Shown: positions 32,096 through 42,029 of the stretch, piece after piece
Position numbering within the stretch: the stretch's first letter is position 1
How the letters are laid out: each line of letters opens with the position of its first letter
Origin: Arion vulgaris
Lineage: Eukaryota > Mollusca > Gastropoda > Stylommatophora > Arionidae
Assembly: GCA_020796225.1 (NCBI GenBank)
Contig: CM036761.1
Span: 37,511,428-37,575,427 of the forward strand
Reading direction: 5' to 3'
DNA length: 64,000 nucleotides
Translations under genes and position numbers: made by a program
Notes under the pieces: generated by a model
What the model was told of the DNA's origin: nothing
What the model saw: the letters and a program-made list of their open reading frames with translations, nothing else
Database searches by the model: none

Positions 32096-32672
32096 GGTCT
32101 CTGTGGCATAGAGGTTAGGTGCTCGTCTATCGTATCAAAGTTACAGGTTCACTCCTCGTGGAACCATCATGATATTTGTTCAGAGATCCTTGTTCTCAGT
32201 GTAGGAGATCGAGTTCATAGTCCTATCGGAGACGGACGATAAAACGTAGGTCCTGTGTTCAATGAGCACGTAAAAGAATCTTTGGCAGTTCAAAATCGAG
32301 AAGAACAGGCTGGAACGCCGCTGCCCAGACAAACTTCAGTAGAAAATAATAAAAATAAAATCCCTACCAAAATATCTTCTTCTTCTTCTTCTTCACCCTT
32401 CGCCCCTAGGGAAGCATAGGTCCGCAACCAAGGCCTTCCAAGCCCGCCTATCCAAGGCCACCCTTTCCAGATCTCGCCACTCTCTCCCCGTCCTCTTGCA
32501 TTCCATCTCTATAATCTATAAAATATCTTCACCATCTTCAACATTACATCGGGCCCTAGCCGGTGCTCGGAGTTCGTGCACTGCAGCTGAGGTCATCCGT
32601 GTAAGAAAAGATCGGAGAACACAAGGTTACTCACCAAAGTGCATTGATGATGGTCCTATCATATCAATTTCA
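32096..32672 (+). mobile_element. SINE-E copy, full length, split by a LINE tail
   Basis: tRNA-like head gtctctgtggcatagaggtt (box A-like) and acaggttcactcct (box B-like), then tcctatcggagacggacgat, aatcgagaagaacaggctgg, and after the insertion atatcttcaccatcttcaac and ggttactcaccaaagtgc. Other copies are at 36646, 42030, 47815 and 57425. It lies just downstream of the sHSP stop codon. Confidence 0.75.
32377..32518 (-). mobile_element. LINE 3' tail inserted in SINE-E
   Basis: Minus strand reads a WRDLERVALDRRAWKALV-like C-terminus (frame-shifted), then tatgcttccctaggggcgaa and a (gaa)n tail. The duplicated aaaatatc on both sides marks insertion into the SINE. Confidence 0.65.
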
Positions 32673-32823
32673 GTTTTTATATTTGATTGCAGCTAGCAAA
32701 GTAAACACAGAACTCTTGCTCTTCACGTTAATATCTATTCATTAACATAGCTAAGCACATAAACACAGACATAGTATCACTATCACAACAATTAAATAAT
32801 ATACATAATCACAGCTGGATTAT

Positions 32824-32985
32824 TCAAAGACGCAAAATTGGAAGAATTCTCTCTCTTGGAGCCTCAACAGCTGATGGTGCGGGTGCTTCAATACTAAGTA
32901 CGCCATCTGCAGCAAAAGTCGAGTTCAACGTCAATGGATCAATCTTGTTGGGCAAGATATACTGACGACTGTATTCTCTGTAAAC
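32824..32985 (-). CDS. sHSP exon 3 (second half of domain, C-terminal tail, stop)
   Basis: Acceptor tttatacttttcag; encodes VYREYSRQYILPNKIDPLTL, NSTFAADGVLSIEAPAP and a tail with the LPI motif, then TGA. No canonical AATAAA was found in the 150 bp that follow on this strand. Confidence 0.9.
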   Translation of the reverse strand, partial: VYREYSRQYILPNKIDPLTLNSTFAADGVLSIEAPAPSAVEAPRERILPILRL

Positions 32986-35900
32986 CTGAAAAGTATAAAT
33001 GTGCAAATACAGTGTTTTGTGTTCTAATATTATCATCATAATCAGTCTTCTTCATCCACAAGTGCAAATAAGGCATAAAACAAATTCCTCTCAGTTCGAT
33101 CTTGTGCTTGTCTATAACGTTTGGATCTTCATAAGCAATTAAAAAATAATCTCTGTTTTTGTAGCTGTTTGTGTTTGGTGGAGCGACTGGAAGAATGGAT
33201 TAGAGCGCTGGATCCCATTCGGAAGACCCGGGTTCTATATCCGGAAAGGCCAAGAATTTTGTTCTGTCGAGTATATAAAGAAAATCTTCTTCTTCTTCTT
33301 CTTTGCGTTCGTTCTTTACGACCAATTTTAATCACTCTTTGTGATATGTTTGATCTTTGGCAAGAACTTGTATACGTTGCATATTGGTTTGGTAGGTCCT
33401 AAACGCATAGACTTCTACACGTTTAGGACACGTGCATCCGATTTCAGCCAAACCTCCTTAGTCGCCCCTTACGACATGCGTGGCAGGTAACAGTGCTTCT
33501 ATTCTTTACACCCCAAAATTGGGCCACGGTAACTACTCGGGCGAGAAAATCTTCTAACCTGATCAGTTTTGCGACGGCTGCATTAGTCATGCGCACATTA
33601 AATTCCTCAGTGTCATGTCCCCCATGTCCTACACGCCTTAGAAAGCGGTATTACAGACAGTAACTATAATTTGGGTTAAAATTTAGCTGTTTGCTGTCTT
33701 CGTACAGTTTGTGGTCGCCGGCCCCATCTCTGATCTCTCTTAGACGTTTTTCACGATATATCATAAGGAGACAATATGGCTCTCTTCTTCGCTACCATGG
33801 GAACCACACAGGGGAAATAATGTACATCAACAATACATCAATAACGGACTGAAAGAACTAGAAATGAAAAAAAAATTACAATAAGAGGTACACATTTAGT
33901 CAAATATAGTATTTTTGGCACATAAAAAGACTTGAAACTGATAAAAAAATCTTGATGATAGAATCTTGATCTTACATACATTGAAATCATGAAGCACCGA
34001 AAAAATCCCAGTCACTTCACGCAAAAAAGGAGCCTTTGAGACGAGGTACATTAAGAACAAAATTCAGACTCAAATATTAAAGTGTACGTTGAAGAGAAAA
34101 TAATAATCCCAAAGTGAAAGATACCGATTGAGATGATATGGTAGGGTGACAAATGAGGAACTTATGGAGAAAACAAGACAGATTCCAGTGAACCAAGAGG
34201 TTAAAAAAAAAGACGCTGGCGCTGGATAGGACACACTTTGTAAAAAAAAGTAGTGGAATATAACAAGAAGGACCTTTTCTGGAGCCCACAGGGACAGAAA
34301 AGAAGGGGATGCTGAGAAATACACGGAGACGGGATTTGGAGGTAGAGATCAATAATGTAAAGAAGAGCTTGAGGGAGCTGCATGAGCTAGAGATAGGAAG
34401 ACCTGGCATGAGTTAGTTGAGGACTATGCCTAAATCCAGTTAAAAGACATAGAGAGAGAGAGAAGAAAGACACTAGCTACAAAGCAAGACAAAATCAGTT
34501 CAACTCATTTTTTATCCTCCAGTTATTGGTGGTTTGACTATTACAATCATTAAAATTGTAGTCAATAACATTAACAACAGAAGAACCAACAGAAATAAAT
34601 TCAGAACAATAAAAAAAAGTATAAAGGATTAGGTTTAGAACATTTGGTGACAACAGGTAAAATTCAGGGAAAGAGAGATCGCGGAAGACAGAGGAAGAAG
34701 ATTTTTGATGGCCTGACATCATAGTTCGACAAAAGATCGACGTCAGAACTGATTACATGCACCAATCAAAGTGAGTTGTGGAGAGACATGATCGTCTACG
34801 CCGGCAGGCATGGCACTTGATTGATTGATAAATGCTAATGATTGACTTCATTGCAGTGTGGTTCCCCATATGGTTCTGGAACTGTGGGAGACACCATTTG
34901 CCAACAGGGTTGCACAAAGCACTCATGAAAAAATTGCACATATGACTCGGGCCGGATTTAAACCCCCAACCATCAGAACGACAGACTTAACCACTTCGTC
35001 ATAGGGACCCCAAAAAACAATAACAGCAAACTTATAATATGTTGTCAGTCACATAAATACCTTCCTGCCAGGAGATTCCTCTGTGTGTTTGGCATGTACC
35101 ATTAGCTTGTTGTCTACTGTCTTCACTGTGATCTCTTCAGGTTTGAATTCCTTGCAATCAAATCTTAGCAGAAACAATGAAGAAATTAGTTGACAATAGA
35201 TTTTCTCATAAGACATAGTCAAAATACGTTTTGTTTTGTTATATGTATATATAAATGAAAACGTGGAAGACCTAAGACCACTCTTCGAAGAACAATTTTA
35301 CAAGAAAGTAAACTTATTGGGATGTAAAACCATATGAGATCTCCAACTGCTAGCAACGAACCGCATTACATAGAGATCCTATGTGCCACATTTGGTACGA
35401 AAGGAACAAAATAACTAACTATACATATATAAGTACATATATAAATATATCTGATACAAGGGATGGCTGCAGTGGTTAGAAAAACTATCACATCAACTGG
35501 AAATTAAAACAAGAATACTCGTCTAGGGGAATCAACTATACTAACCACCGTGCTATGCGTGACTCAACATTGATCCATGCATACTAAAATTATTTCAAAG
35601 AGTTAAACATGTGGCACTGAAAAGGACTTGCAGCTAGTAGTTCAAAGTGAAGAATTGATTAATTTGCACTGGGTTTTCCTACATGGCTCGGTCACTCTCC
35701 ACAGAAATTGCACACTACTTGCTCAAATTATTCTCTTCTTTTTCTTCTCTTCCACCATTTACTTTTTATGGAAGTGTTGGGTGAAACGTAGTGATCTTGT
35801 GTGTGCTTGTTTTAAGGCACTTTGTAAGCTGATATTCATTTTCGTAAGTCTGTTCTTGATGCCTTCGCTCCATCTTTTGCGTGGTCTTCCTCTTGCTTTG

Positions 35901-37150
35901 TACTCATTATACTTTTTCTGTGTGGCTCTCTATGGTATTCAATGCACGAATTCAGATCTCCAGCAACAATTCTGGTGACACACTGAAACAGTGTACTCAT
36001 GAACCGAGCAAAGCCGTCCGAAGTGAGCCGATGTGCCCTGGCAAATAAAGATTAGAGAGTTGTAAGAGCCTCTGAGGACGTTTTGAAGGCAAAGAATATG
36101 ATCAATACATAGGTGGTGAACAAATATTTGGGGCTTTCGAAAAAACCCCAAATACAAAGTACAAGACTCGAACAAGAAACTCTTATTTCTTACGGCCTCC
36201 ATTGCTTAGCCTTACAGATGCCCGTTTTTAACCGTTTCACCTTTCTGAGCTGATATATTAGTTTACAGTATTTTTAAGATGACCCAAAGCCAGTACACCG
36301 GCTAATTTAGCATACATTGTTTGACTGAAATCGGATGCATGTGTCCTAAACGTGTAGAAGTCTATGAGTTTAGGGCCTACCAAACCAATGTGCAACGTAT
36401 ACACGTTCTGGGCAAAGATCAAACATATCACAAAGAGTGATTAAAATTGGTCGTAAAGAACGAAAGCGAAGAAGAAGAAGAAGAGCATACATTGTAAAAT
36501 AAATGCGTCTGGAAGTAAAATAAATCACGGAGTAAAAGTGTTAAGAACGCAGCCAACTAGCTCTCCAAACTGCCTCCCTTATGCGACAAACTGCTTCATC
36601 TCTTATTTCTGAACCCAACAAAGTGGCTAAAAAACACCAGTATTGATTGATAGGACCATCATCATTACACTTCAGTTAGTAACAATATGTGCTCTGATCT
36701 CTTTCTCACACAGGAAGATCTCAGAGGCAGTGCATGAACTCCGTGACGACAGGGTCCTCGATGTAATTTAGAAGATGGTGAAGATATTTTGTGGAAATTT
36801 TTTGTAAACTTTTTCTGATGAATTTTGCCCGGGCAGCGGCTTTCCAGTCTGCTCTTCTCGATTTTAAGAACAACAAAAACAATACACAAATAATCGACCA
36901 CTAACCTCAGAGACAGTCTCTTATTTCCTTCAGCGTCGGATACAATTGGGCGTTCAGGTTTTAGAGCTGTTGAACCAAAGTTACTAGTATCCAGAGCATT
37001 CAGCGTGAACATGCCACTACGCATCTTCTCTAGTTCTTTGTCAAACTCCTGAAATTCACTATCTGTACCCTTGTTGATGTCGCTAAAAACCTGTCGCTGG
37101 CGCTCGAAAAAGCTCCAGTTTTCTTTTCGAACTGGGACAAGATGTTCCAT
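32824..37150 (-). CDS. Small heat-shock protein (alpha-crystallin family), 3 coding exons, 169 aa
   Basis: A complete gene can be assembled on the minus strand: exons 37150-36906 (245 nt), 35163-35061 (103 nt) and 32985-32824 (162 nt with stop). All introns are GT-AG and the phases fit (2, then 0). The product has an N-terminal arm with LVPVRKENWSFFERQRQVFS and EKMRSGMFTLNALDT, which resembles invertebrate 'major egg antigen p40'-type sHSPs. A full alpha-crystallin domain follows (about residues 73-150): RFDCKEFKPEEITVKTVDNK, LMVHAKHTEESPGRK, YSRQYILPNKIDPLTLNSTF and AADGVLSIEAP. A C-terminal LPI fits the I/V-x-I/V motif that docks into neighbouring subunits. By family, it is an ATP-independent chaperone holding unfolding proteins in oligomers. 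The ATG is preceded by six in-frame codons and a possible acceptor at 37169, so an upstream leader exon is likely. No heat-shock element was clearly seen. Confidence 0.88.
33291..33543 (-). mobile_element. SINE-B copy inside sHSP intron 2
   Basis: Full-length, same strand as the gene, from cgcccgagtagttaccgtgg to a (gaa)n tail. Target duplication agaaaatcttct (33279-33290 and 33544-33555). Confidence 0.85.
34060..34460 (+). pseudogene. LINE gamma-like 3' end inside sHSP intron 2
   Basis: Plus strand gives VTNEELMEKTRQIPVNQEV, RRWRWIGHTL, KDLFWSPQGQKRRGC and a basic end, antisense to the sHSP gene. Confidence 0.7.
34830..35010 (-). mobile_element. SINE-G copy inside sHSP intron 2
   Basis: attgacttcattgcagtgtg, gttgcacaaagcactcatga and the head aacccccaaccatcagaacg with a tRNA-like end ttaaccacttcgtcataggg (reverse of box A). 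Confidence 0.75.
35061..35163 (-). CDS. sHSP exon 2 (first half of alpha-crystallin domain)
   Basis: Acceptor ttgtttctgctaag, donor GTATTT. It encodes RFDCKEFKPEEITVKTVDNK and LMVHAKHTEESPGRK, ending on a complete codon. Confidence 0.9.
35635..35740 (-). mobile_element. SINE-G fragment in sHSP intron 1
   Basis: Partial: gaattgattaatttgcactg, cacagaaattgcacactact. Broken by the LINE fragment that follows. Confidence 0.5.
35750..35930 (-). pseudogene. LINE epsilon fragment in sHSP intron 1
   Basis: Minus strand reads YNEYKARGRPRKRWSEGIKN-RLTKMNISL, the GRPRKRW block of LINE epsilon. Confidence 0.65.
35945..36245 (-). mobile_element. tRNA-like SINE, related to SINE-G, degraded
   Basis: On the minus strand gaaaggtgaaacggttaaaa (box A-like) and cttgttcgagtcttgtac (box B-like) lie about 65 bases apart. 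The spacing is wider than in a tRNA, so the head carries an insertion. The assignment is tentative. Confidence 0.4.
36321..36483 (+). mobile_element. SINE-B copy, 5'-truncated, in sHSP intron 1
   Basis: Starts at tgactgaaatcggatgcatg, ends in (gaa)n. Perfect 12-bp duplication agcatacattgt (36309-36320 and 36484-36495). The truncation at the 5' end together with this duplication shows LINE-type retrotransposition. Confidence 0.88.
36646..36860 (-). mobile_element. SINE-E 3' part in sHSP intron 1
   Basis: Contains ctcacacaggaagatctcag, cctcgatgtaatttagaaga, gggcagcggctttccagtct of SINE-E. Its left edge is near the exon 1 donor. Confidence 0.7.
36906..37150 (-). CDS. sHSP exon 1 (residues 1-82, N-terminal arm)
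   Basis: Starts at the ATG and ends in CTGAG before the donor GTTAGT, two bases into codon 82. A 3' splice-like tract (tttattgtttggcag) lies 18 bp upstream of the ATG, so this may be the second transcribed exon. Confidence 0.85.
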
Positions 37151-37260
37151 CCTGGATTTCTTGATTTTCTGCCAAACAATAAATTTTAAAAAAATTCACC
37201 AGTGTGAGAACAGTTGTTTAAATGAAAAATGTACAAACTATTGTTATTCTTCTTCTTCTT

Positions 37261-38226
37261 CTGCGTTCTCACTAGATTGGGATTTCAGATTCTCTAATAA
37301 AGGCAGCCGTCTGTCCCAGATTATCAGCCATGCCATACAGTTTGTCTTCTGCGTTCTCACTAGATTGGGATTTCAGATTTTCTAATAAAGGCAGCCGTCT
37401 GTCCCAGATTATCAGCCATGCCATACAGTTTGTCTTCTGCGTTCTCACTAGATTGGGATTTCAGATTCTCTAATAAAGGCAGCCGTCTGCTTCAGATTAT
37501 CAGCCATGCCATACAGTTTGTCTTCTGCGTTCTCACTAGATTGGGATTTCAGATTCTCTAATAAAGGCAGCCGTCTGTCCCAGATTATCAGCCATGCCAT
37601 ACAGTTTGTCTTCTGCGTTCTCACTAGATTGGGATTTCAGATTCTCTAATAAAGGCAGCCGTCTGCCTCAGATTATCAGCCATGCCATACAGTTTGTCTT
37701 CTGCGTTCTCACTAGATTGGGATTTCAGATTCTCTAATAAAGGCAGCAGTCTGTCCCAGATTATCAGCCATGCCATACAGTTTGTCTTCTGCATTCTCAC
37801 TAGATTGGGATTTCAGATTCTCTAATAAAGGCAGCCGTCTGTCCCAGATTATCAGCCATGCCATACAGTTTGCCTTCTGCGTTCTCACTAGATTGGGATT
37901 TCAGATTTTCTAATAAAGGCAGCCGTCTGTCCCAGATTATCAGCCATGCCATACAGTTTGTCTTCTGGTTCTCACTAGATTGGGATTTCAGATTCTCTAA
38001 TAAAGGCAGCTGTCTGCTTCAGATTATCAGCCATGCCATACAGTTTGTCTTCTGCTTCTCACTAGATTGGGATTTCAGATTCTCTAATAAAGGCAGCCGC
38101 CTGTCCCAGATTATCAGCCATGCCATACAGTTTGTCTTCTGCATTCTCACTAGATTGGGATTTCAGATTCTTAATAAAGGCAGCGCCTAGCTCGATTATC
38201 ATCAACGCCATACAGTTTGTCATGCA
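37261..38226. repeat. 88-bp satellite, 11 copies, derived from a LINE 3' end
   Basis: Copies start (CTGC-GTTCTCACTAGATTGG) at 37261, 37349, 37437, 37525, 37613, 37701, 37789, 37877, 37965, about 38052 and 38139. Minus strand of each unit reads the last residues of the rho-family LINE, its stop codon and the start of its (gaa)n tail. The single-copy relative is at 25440. Copies 7-9 repeat the variant order of copies 1-3, suggesting a block duplication of six units. The array begins about 110 bp upstream of the sHSP ATG. Confidence 0.92.
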
Positions 38227-38520
38227 CGCTTGTGTAAGTGGGCCACCTCTTTCTTCTCAAGTCTGCATACTGGGGCAGTTCTGTAGGATATAATTCCTAT
38301 GATTTCTGCTTCCCGTTTGTGCCGACCTCTTCCTGCAGTAAGTTTTGCCACTCGTGATGGTGGGTCTGACATTCTTACCCGTAGCTAAATCTCAGAGGCA
38401 GATTGGCGCCGTAGAATCCGTTATCTCATTCCTCATTGGAGGGTCGTTGCACCACGTTGCCTTACGGCCTGGTGCATCCGTTTTCTTCAAGCATTTGTTT
38501 CGGGTTAGCATTCCCTAGCG
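38227..38520 (-). pseudogene. RNase H LINE (rho), region before the 88-bp array
   Basis: Minus-strand frames continue into the array and resemble the post-RNase H segment (an ILQNCPSMQT-like stretch equal to the usual EHILQDCP, then WPTYTSVHDKLYG). It anchors the array as the amplified 3' end of this element. Confidence 0.65.
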
Positions 38521-38637
38521 GACACATGCATCCGATTTCAGTCAAACCTCCTTAGCCGCCTCTTACGACATGCGTGGCAGGTAACAGTGGCTCTATTCTT
38601 TACATCCCAAATTTGGGCCCGTAACCACTCGGCGAAA
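38521..38637 (-). mobile_element. SINE-B 5' half
   Basis: Head half only (reverse of cgcccgagtggttacgggcc through gtcgtaagaggcg), abutting the LINE remnant without its tail. Confidence 0.75.
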
Positions 38638-38806
38638 CTATGGTTATATAAATAAGTTATTTTTTTACTTCATAATGTAATTATTATCTTTTAGATTTGA
38701 AGATAATGTTTATCGTTTTGGTGAATCTGAGGAAAATATGTAGAAGTAAAAAGTTGATTAAATGTCTCATTCATACATTGTATTGTTTCGTTACACTGTT
38801 TTGTAT

Positions 38807-38973
38807 CAGTGGCGGCTCGTCATTAAGGGCCAGTGGGGCCAGGCCCACCAAAAATAATGTGTAACGTGTATTTATTAGTTAATAAATTAAAATATAATCT
38901 AACTCAAAACCATGATTTTTCCCGAATATTTGAGTGTGGCCCCACCAACAAAAATGATCACGAGCCGCCACTG
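38807..38973. mobile_element. hAT-type MITE, 167 bp, with perfect 8-bp target duplication
   Basis: Ends are inverted repeats: CAGTGGCGGCTCGT on the left and the reverse complement acgagccgccactg, minus one base shift, on the right. Target duplication ttttgtat (38799-38806 and 38974-38981). Non-coding, AT-rich centre. Relatives: 39692, 49284, 50731 and 57069. Confidence 0.9.
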
Positions 38974-39032
38974 TTTTGTATGAATAATAATTAATATGTA
39001 GTACTATATCAGTAACGTGTATTGTATGTATG

Positions 39033-39272
39033 TTCTTCTTTGAACGTTCCATATCGACCACTTGTTAAACCACGCTTTGTGATTTGTTTGTAATCTGAGC
39101 CAAAGAGGATTATACGTTGTGCCAGTTGTGCTCCTACAGTACACCAGACATCCGATTTCTGCGATTTTTATTCACTAGGGTAGTTTCGCTAGGTCCTACC
39201 TAGTCGCCTCTTACGACAGGCCGTATAGGTCGCAGTGTTACTATTCTTTGCTCCCTTGCACACACACGAGCG
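39033..39272 (-). mobile_element. SINE-A copy inserted in a minisatellite
   Basis: Minus-oriented copy bounded by gtattgtatgtatg at 39019-39032 and 39273-39286 (14 bp, perfect). The flanks on both sides belong to the 45-bp array. Confidence 0.88.
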
Positions 39273-39286
39273 GTATTGTATGTATG

Positions 39287-39436
39287 ATAGTTCCTATATT
39301 GTACAATATCAGTACAGTGTATTGATAGTACATAGTTCATATGTTGTACAATATCAGTACAGTGTATTGATAGTACATAGTTCATATGTTGTACAATATC
39401 AGTAGAGTGTATTGATAGTACATAGTTCATATGTAC
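39287..39436. repeat. 45-bp tandem repeat, about 3.5 copies
   Basis: Unit contains cagtacagtgtattgatagt and acatagttcatatgttgtac. A decayed unit lies at 38985-39018, before the SINE-A insertion. Confidence 0.9.
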
Positions 39437-39691
39437 GGCTCCAACTTTACTGTAACGAGTCAACCCATAATTGCTCCGTTCCTGTGCCAACGAAAATCAC
39501 ACGAAATGCTAACAACTGTCTCCTGTGGAACTAATTCCAGACTGAAACAGCCGTACCGCCACAAAAAAGTAACCTGCACCGCATAAATGCATATGACCGA
39601 CAGTGGCCGACCAAATAAACACATAACATTGGTGACTTGGTGATCATAATAACCAACATCAATATCATCACAACTGTCATCATTACCAATA

Positions 39692-39858
39692 TCAGCATCA
39701 CCTTCGTCATTAAGGGCCTCTAGGGCCGGGCCCCACACAAAATAATGTATAACGTGTATTTATTATTTTATAAATTAAAATATAGCAACCTGAAACCATG
39801 ATATATCCGGAAAAAAATGTCTGACCCTACCAGCAGAAATGATCATGAACCGCCACTG
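39692..39858. mobile_element. hAT-type MITE, eroded left end
   Basis: Internal match to the 38807 copy (gtcattaagggcctctaggg, aacgtgtatttattatttta, gaccctaccagcagaaatga) and a right end aaccgccactg; the left end has decayed. Confidence 0.75.
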
Positions 39859-39859
39859 A

Positions 39860-40189
39860 TAATAGCCATCATGATCAACAACATTTTCAACACATTATTA
39901 ATTCTTTCATCGTCCACTGAATAACACGATACATAATCATTAGATCAAATCAAGTTGCATCTCCATATCAAATATAGCCTCTTACAGTTTATGTTCCTTG
40001 TCATAGGGATACATTCTGACAGACTTATTTGTTCACCTCTCGATGTTTCTTTTTCTACGTATATCTCTGTCTTTCTTATGCATCTTTACTCACAACATTT
40101 CCTTGTTGGTTTTTCAAGTTTTTCATATCTTTAAAAAAGTTAATTTAATATTTTTAAATCTCTCTCTCTCTCTCCTCATATATATATAT

Positions 40190-40222
<33 letters not shown>

Positions 40223-40430
40223 TTTACAAATGTCCTGCCTTAATGTCTAAGAGCCTTTTAAGCTTGCTTCGTGTTCATCAATCAAATTGGCACACGTAAA
40301 CATAAAATATTGCTGTTATTTATTAGATGAACAGAATGGGCTTCATCACAAACAACTAAGAACGTTTTATTCAGACAAGCTAATGAGAACGCAAATTTAC
40401 TACCACTGATTTATCAATTTGTAACGAACA
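39860..40430. other. Unassigned stretch with (CT)n and (TA)n
   Basis: Microsatellites at 40160-40174 (CT) and 40176-40221 (TA). The rest is AT-rich and unassigned. Confidence 0.5.
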
Positions 40431-40439
40431 ATGAAACAA

Positions 40440-40740
40440 ACTTTATGATTCTTCTTTTCAGCGATCTCTAGTCATGCGCAATTTACTGTGAACCACAAAC
40501 TGGGCAGTCAGCTTCAGGTCTGTCAGGTTTCCCAAAGCTTAGTTTTCAGGTCGACTGGGTGTGGCCACAGGTTGCTTCTCAGCTCACACAGGAGAGGACA
40601 GTCTTGCAGGATATGCTCCGGTGTCTGTTCCACCTGCTGACACTGGCAGAGATATCTTTGACTTATTCCTAGTCTATGTAAGTATTTGTTGAGTCCGGTA
40701 CATAGTTTAAATATGATGACCTCGTTTATCATTCAAAGCC
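40440..40740 (-). pseudogene. RNase H LINE (rho) C-terminal segment
   Basis: Open minus-strand frame: INEVIIFKLCTGLNKYLHRL, then CQCQQVEQTPEHILQDCPLL with the Cys/His pattern C-x-C-x9-H-x4-C, then LRSNLWPHPVDLKTKLWET. The 69 residues are uninterrupted, making this one of the better preserved tails. Confidence 0.8.
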
Positions 40741-41028
40741 GACACTTTCACATCATCTGATATGTCTAAAATGTTTCCATGACTAGTAAACAAAAAAAAA
40801 AGAGTATATTGAAATAAGTTTCAAAATATGTCATGGAATTGCTATAAAAATAACTGTAACTAAAAATACCAATGACGACATCTCCCCTCCCTCCCAACAA
40901 TTTTCGAACCACTTAGTGCTCCCGATAACAAATTGAAAGCGCGTGCATTAAGCTTTAATTCCTACAGAAACAAACAAAATAATTCATGAATGCAAAAGAG
41001 ACTGTCTGGAATGTCAAGACTGACTTAC

Positions 41029-41079
41029 CTTCACACTTTTGATCACATTTTAAATGTGGGTATCTCACATACTCGTTAC
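41029..41079 (-). CDS. Possible 51-nt exon
   Basis: Acceptor cgctactggcatcag, donor GTAAGT. The open phase reads NEYVRYPHLKCDQKCE, phase 1 in and out. It lies upstream of the sHSP gene on the same strand and could be a leader exon of that gene (then non-coding, since it lacks an in-frame ATG) or an exon of another gene. It may also be chance. Confidence 0.22.
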
Positions 41080-41186
41080 CTGATGCCAGTAGCGAACAGG
41101 TAATATATATATTTTATTGTTCACATGTGCCTGTCTTAAATAATCTTGTTTATTTTTGATGTCGCTGTATATCTTAATTTCGGAGG

Positions 41187-41500
41187 AAGAGAAGTGATAA
41201 CAAAATACAGACATGTGGAAGAGAAGTGATAACAAATACAGACTTGTGGAAGAGAAGTGATAACAAATACAGACTTGTGGAAGAGAAGTGATAACAAATA
41301 CAGACTTGTGGAAGAGAAGTGATAACAAATACAGACTTGTGGAAGAGAAGTGATAACAAATACAGACTTGTGGAAGAGAAGTGATAACAAATACAGACTT
41401 GTGGAAGAGAAGTGATAACAAATACAGACATGTGGAAGAGAAGTGATAACAAATACAGACTTGTGGAAGAGAAGTGATAACAAATACAGACTTGTGGAAG
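41187..41500. repeat. 31-bp tandem repeat, about 10 copies
   Basis: Unit aagagaagtgataacaaata plus cagacttgtgg. Copies are nearly identical. No minus-strand stop occurs in the unit, so long overlapping frames (up to 182 codons) are artefacts of the repeat. Confidence 0.95.
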
Positions 41501-41514
41501 AGAGAAAGACGCAA

Positions 41515-41685
41515 AGCAGTATAACTGGATATCGAAGATACAAAGTGAGGATGAATAGGACATACTCCTAATAAAGAGCCGCACAACATAGCAAGACATA
41601 TATTTAACTGCAACCCGCACGGTAAGAAAAATGTGGAAAGGCTAAGAAATACTTGGAGAAGAAATATTAAAGAGGAAAACTCATG
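41515..41685 (+). pseudogene. LINE gamma-like 3' fragment
   Basis: Plus strand reads a decayed GHTL block, then IARHIFNCNPHGKKNVERLR-NTWRRNIKEEN across frames. Confidence 0.6.
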
Positions 41686-41704
41686 ATCAGAGATGAAAAA
41701 AAAA

Positions 41705-41960
41705 TGGTTTTAAGCCGAAGGATTGACTTGATTGCACCCGGTTTTATCCCTTATGGCTCGGTTCCTCTCCGCAGAAATGGCACGCCATCTGCAGAAAGTA
41801 TTGCACAAAGAACGAACTTCGTGGCTCCGGTAACAATCCTAGGGTCTCTGGAAAAAAATCCCTCATGAACAGAACGGCGCAGTCGGGATTCAAACCCACA
41901 ACCTTCTTCTACTCGCATTACAAAGGAGCAAGTGGGTAGCCACAAGACCATGTCCTGAAG
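41705..41960 (-). mobile_element. SINE-G copy
   Basis: Well preserved: cggttcctctccgcagaaat, tattgcacaaagaacgaact, caatcctagggtctctgg, and a head with gggattcaaacccacaacct (reverse of box B). Confidence 0.8.
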
Positions 41961-42029
41961 GTACACAAGACATAGCTTGCTGGAGAGCCATCACAGTCAA
42001 TCTTTGATGAAGAGACTGTACATAATTGA

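Noticed and set aside
36665..36905. Continuation of the sHSP reading frame beyond 36906
   Set aside because: It runs into a SINE-E; the GTTAGT donor and the matching phase of exon 2 explain the true end of the exon.
37261..38226. CRISPR array
   Set aside because: Units are directly adjacent with no unique spacers, and the genome is eukaryotic; the same holds for the other arrays.
41065..41620. Three overlapping minus-strand frames of 135-182 codons
   Set aside because: They are readings of the 31-bp tandem repeat in different frames.
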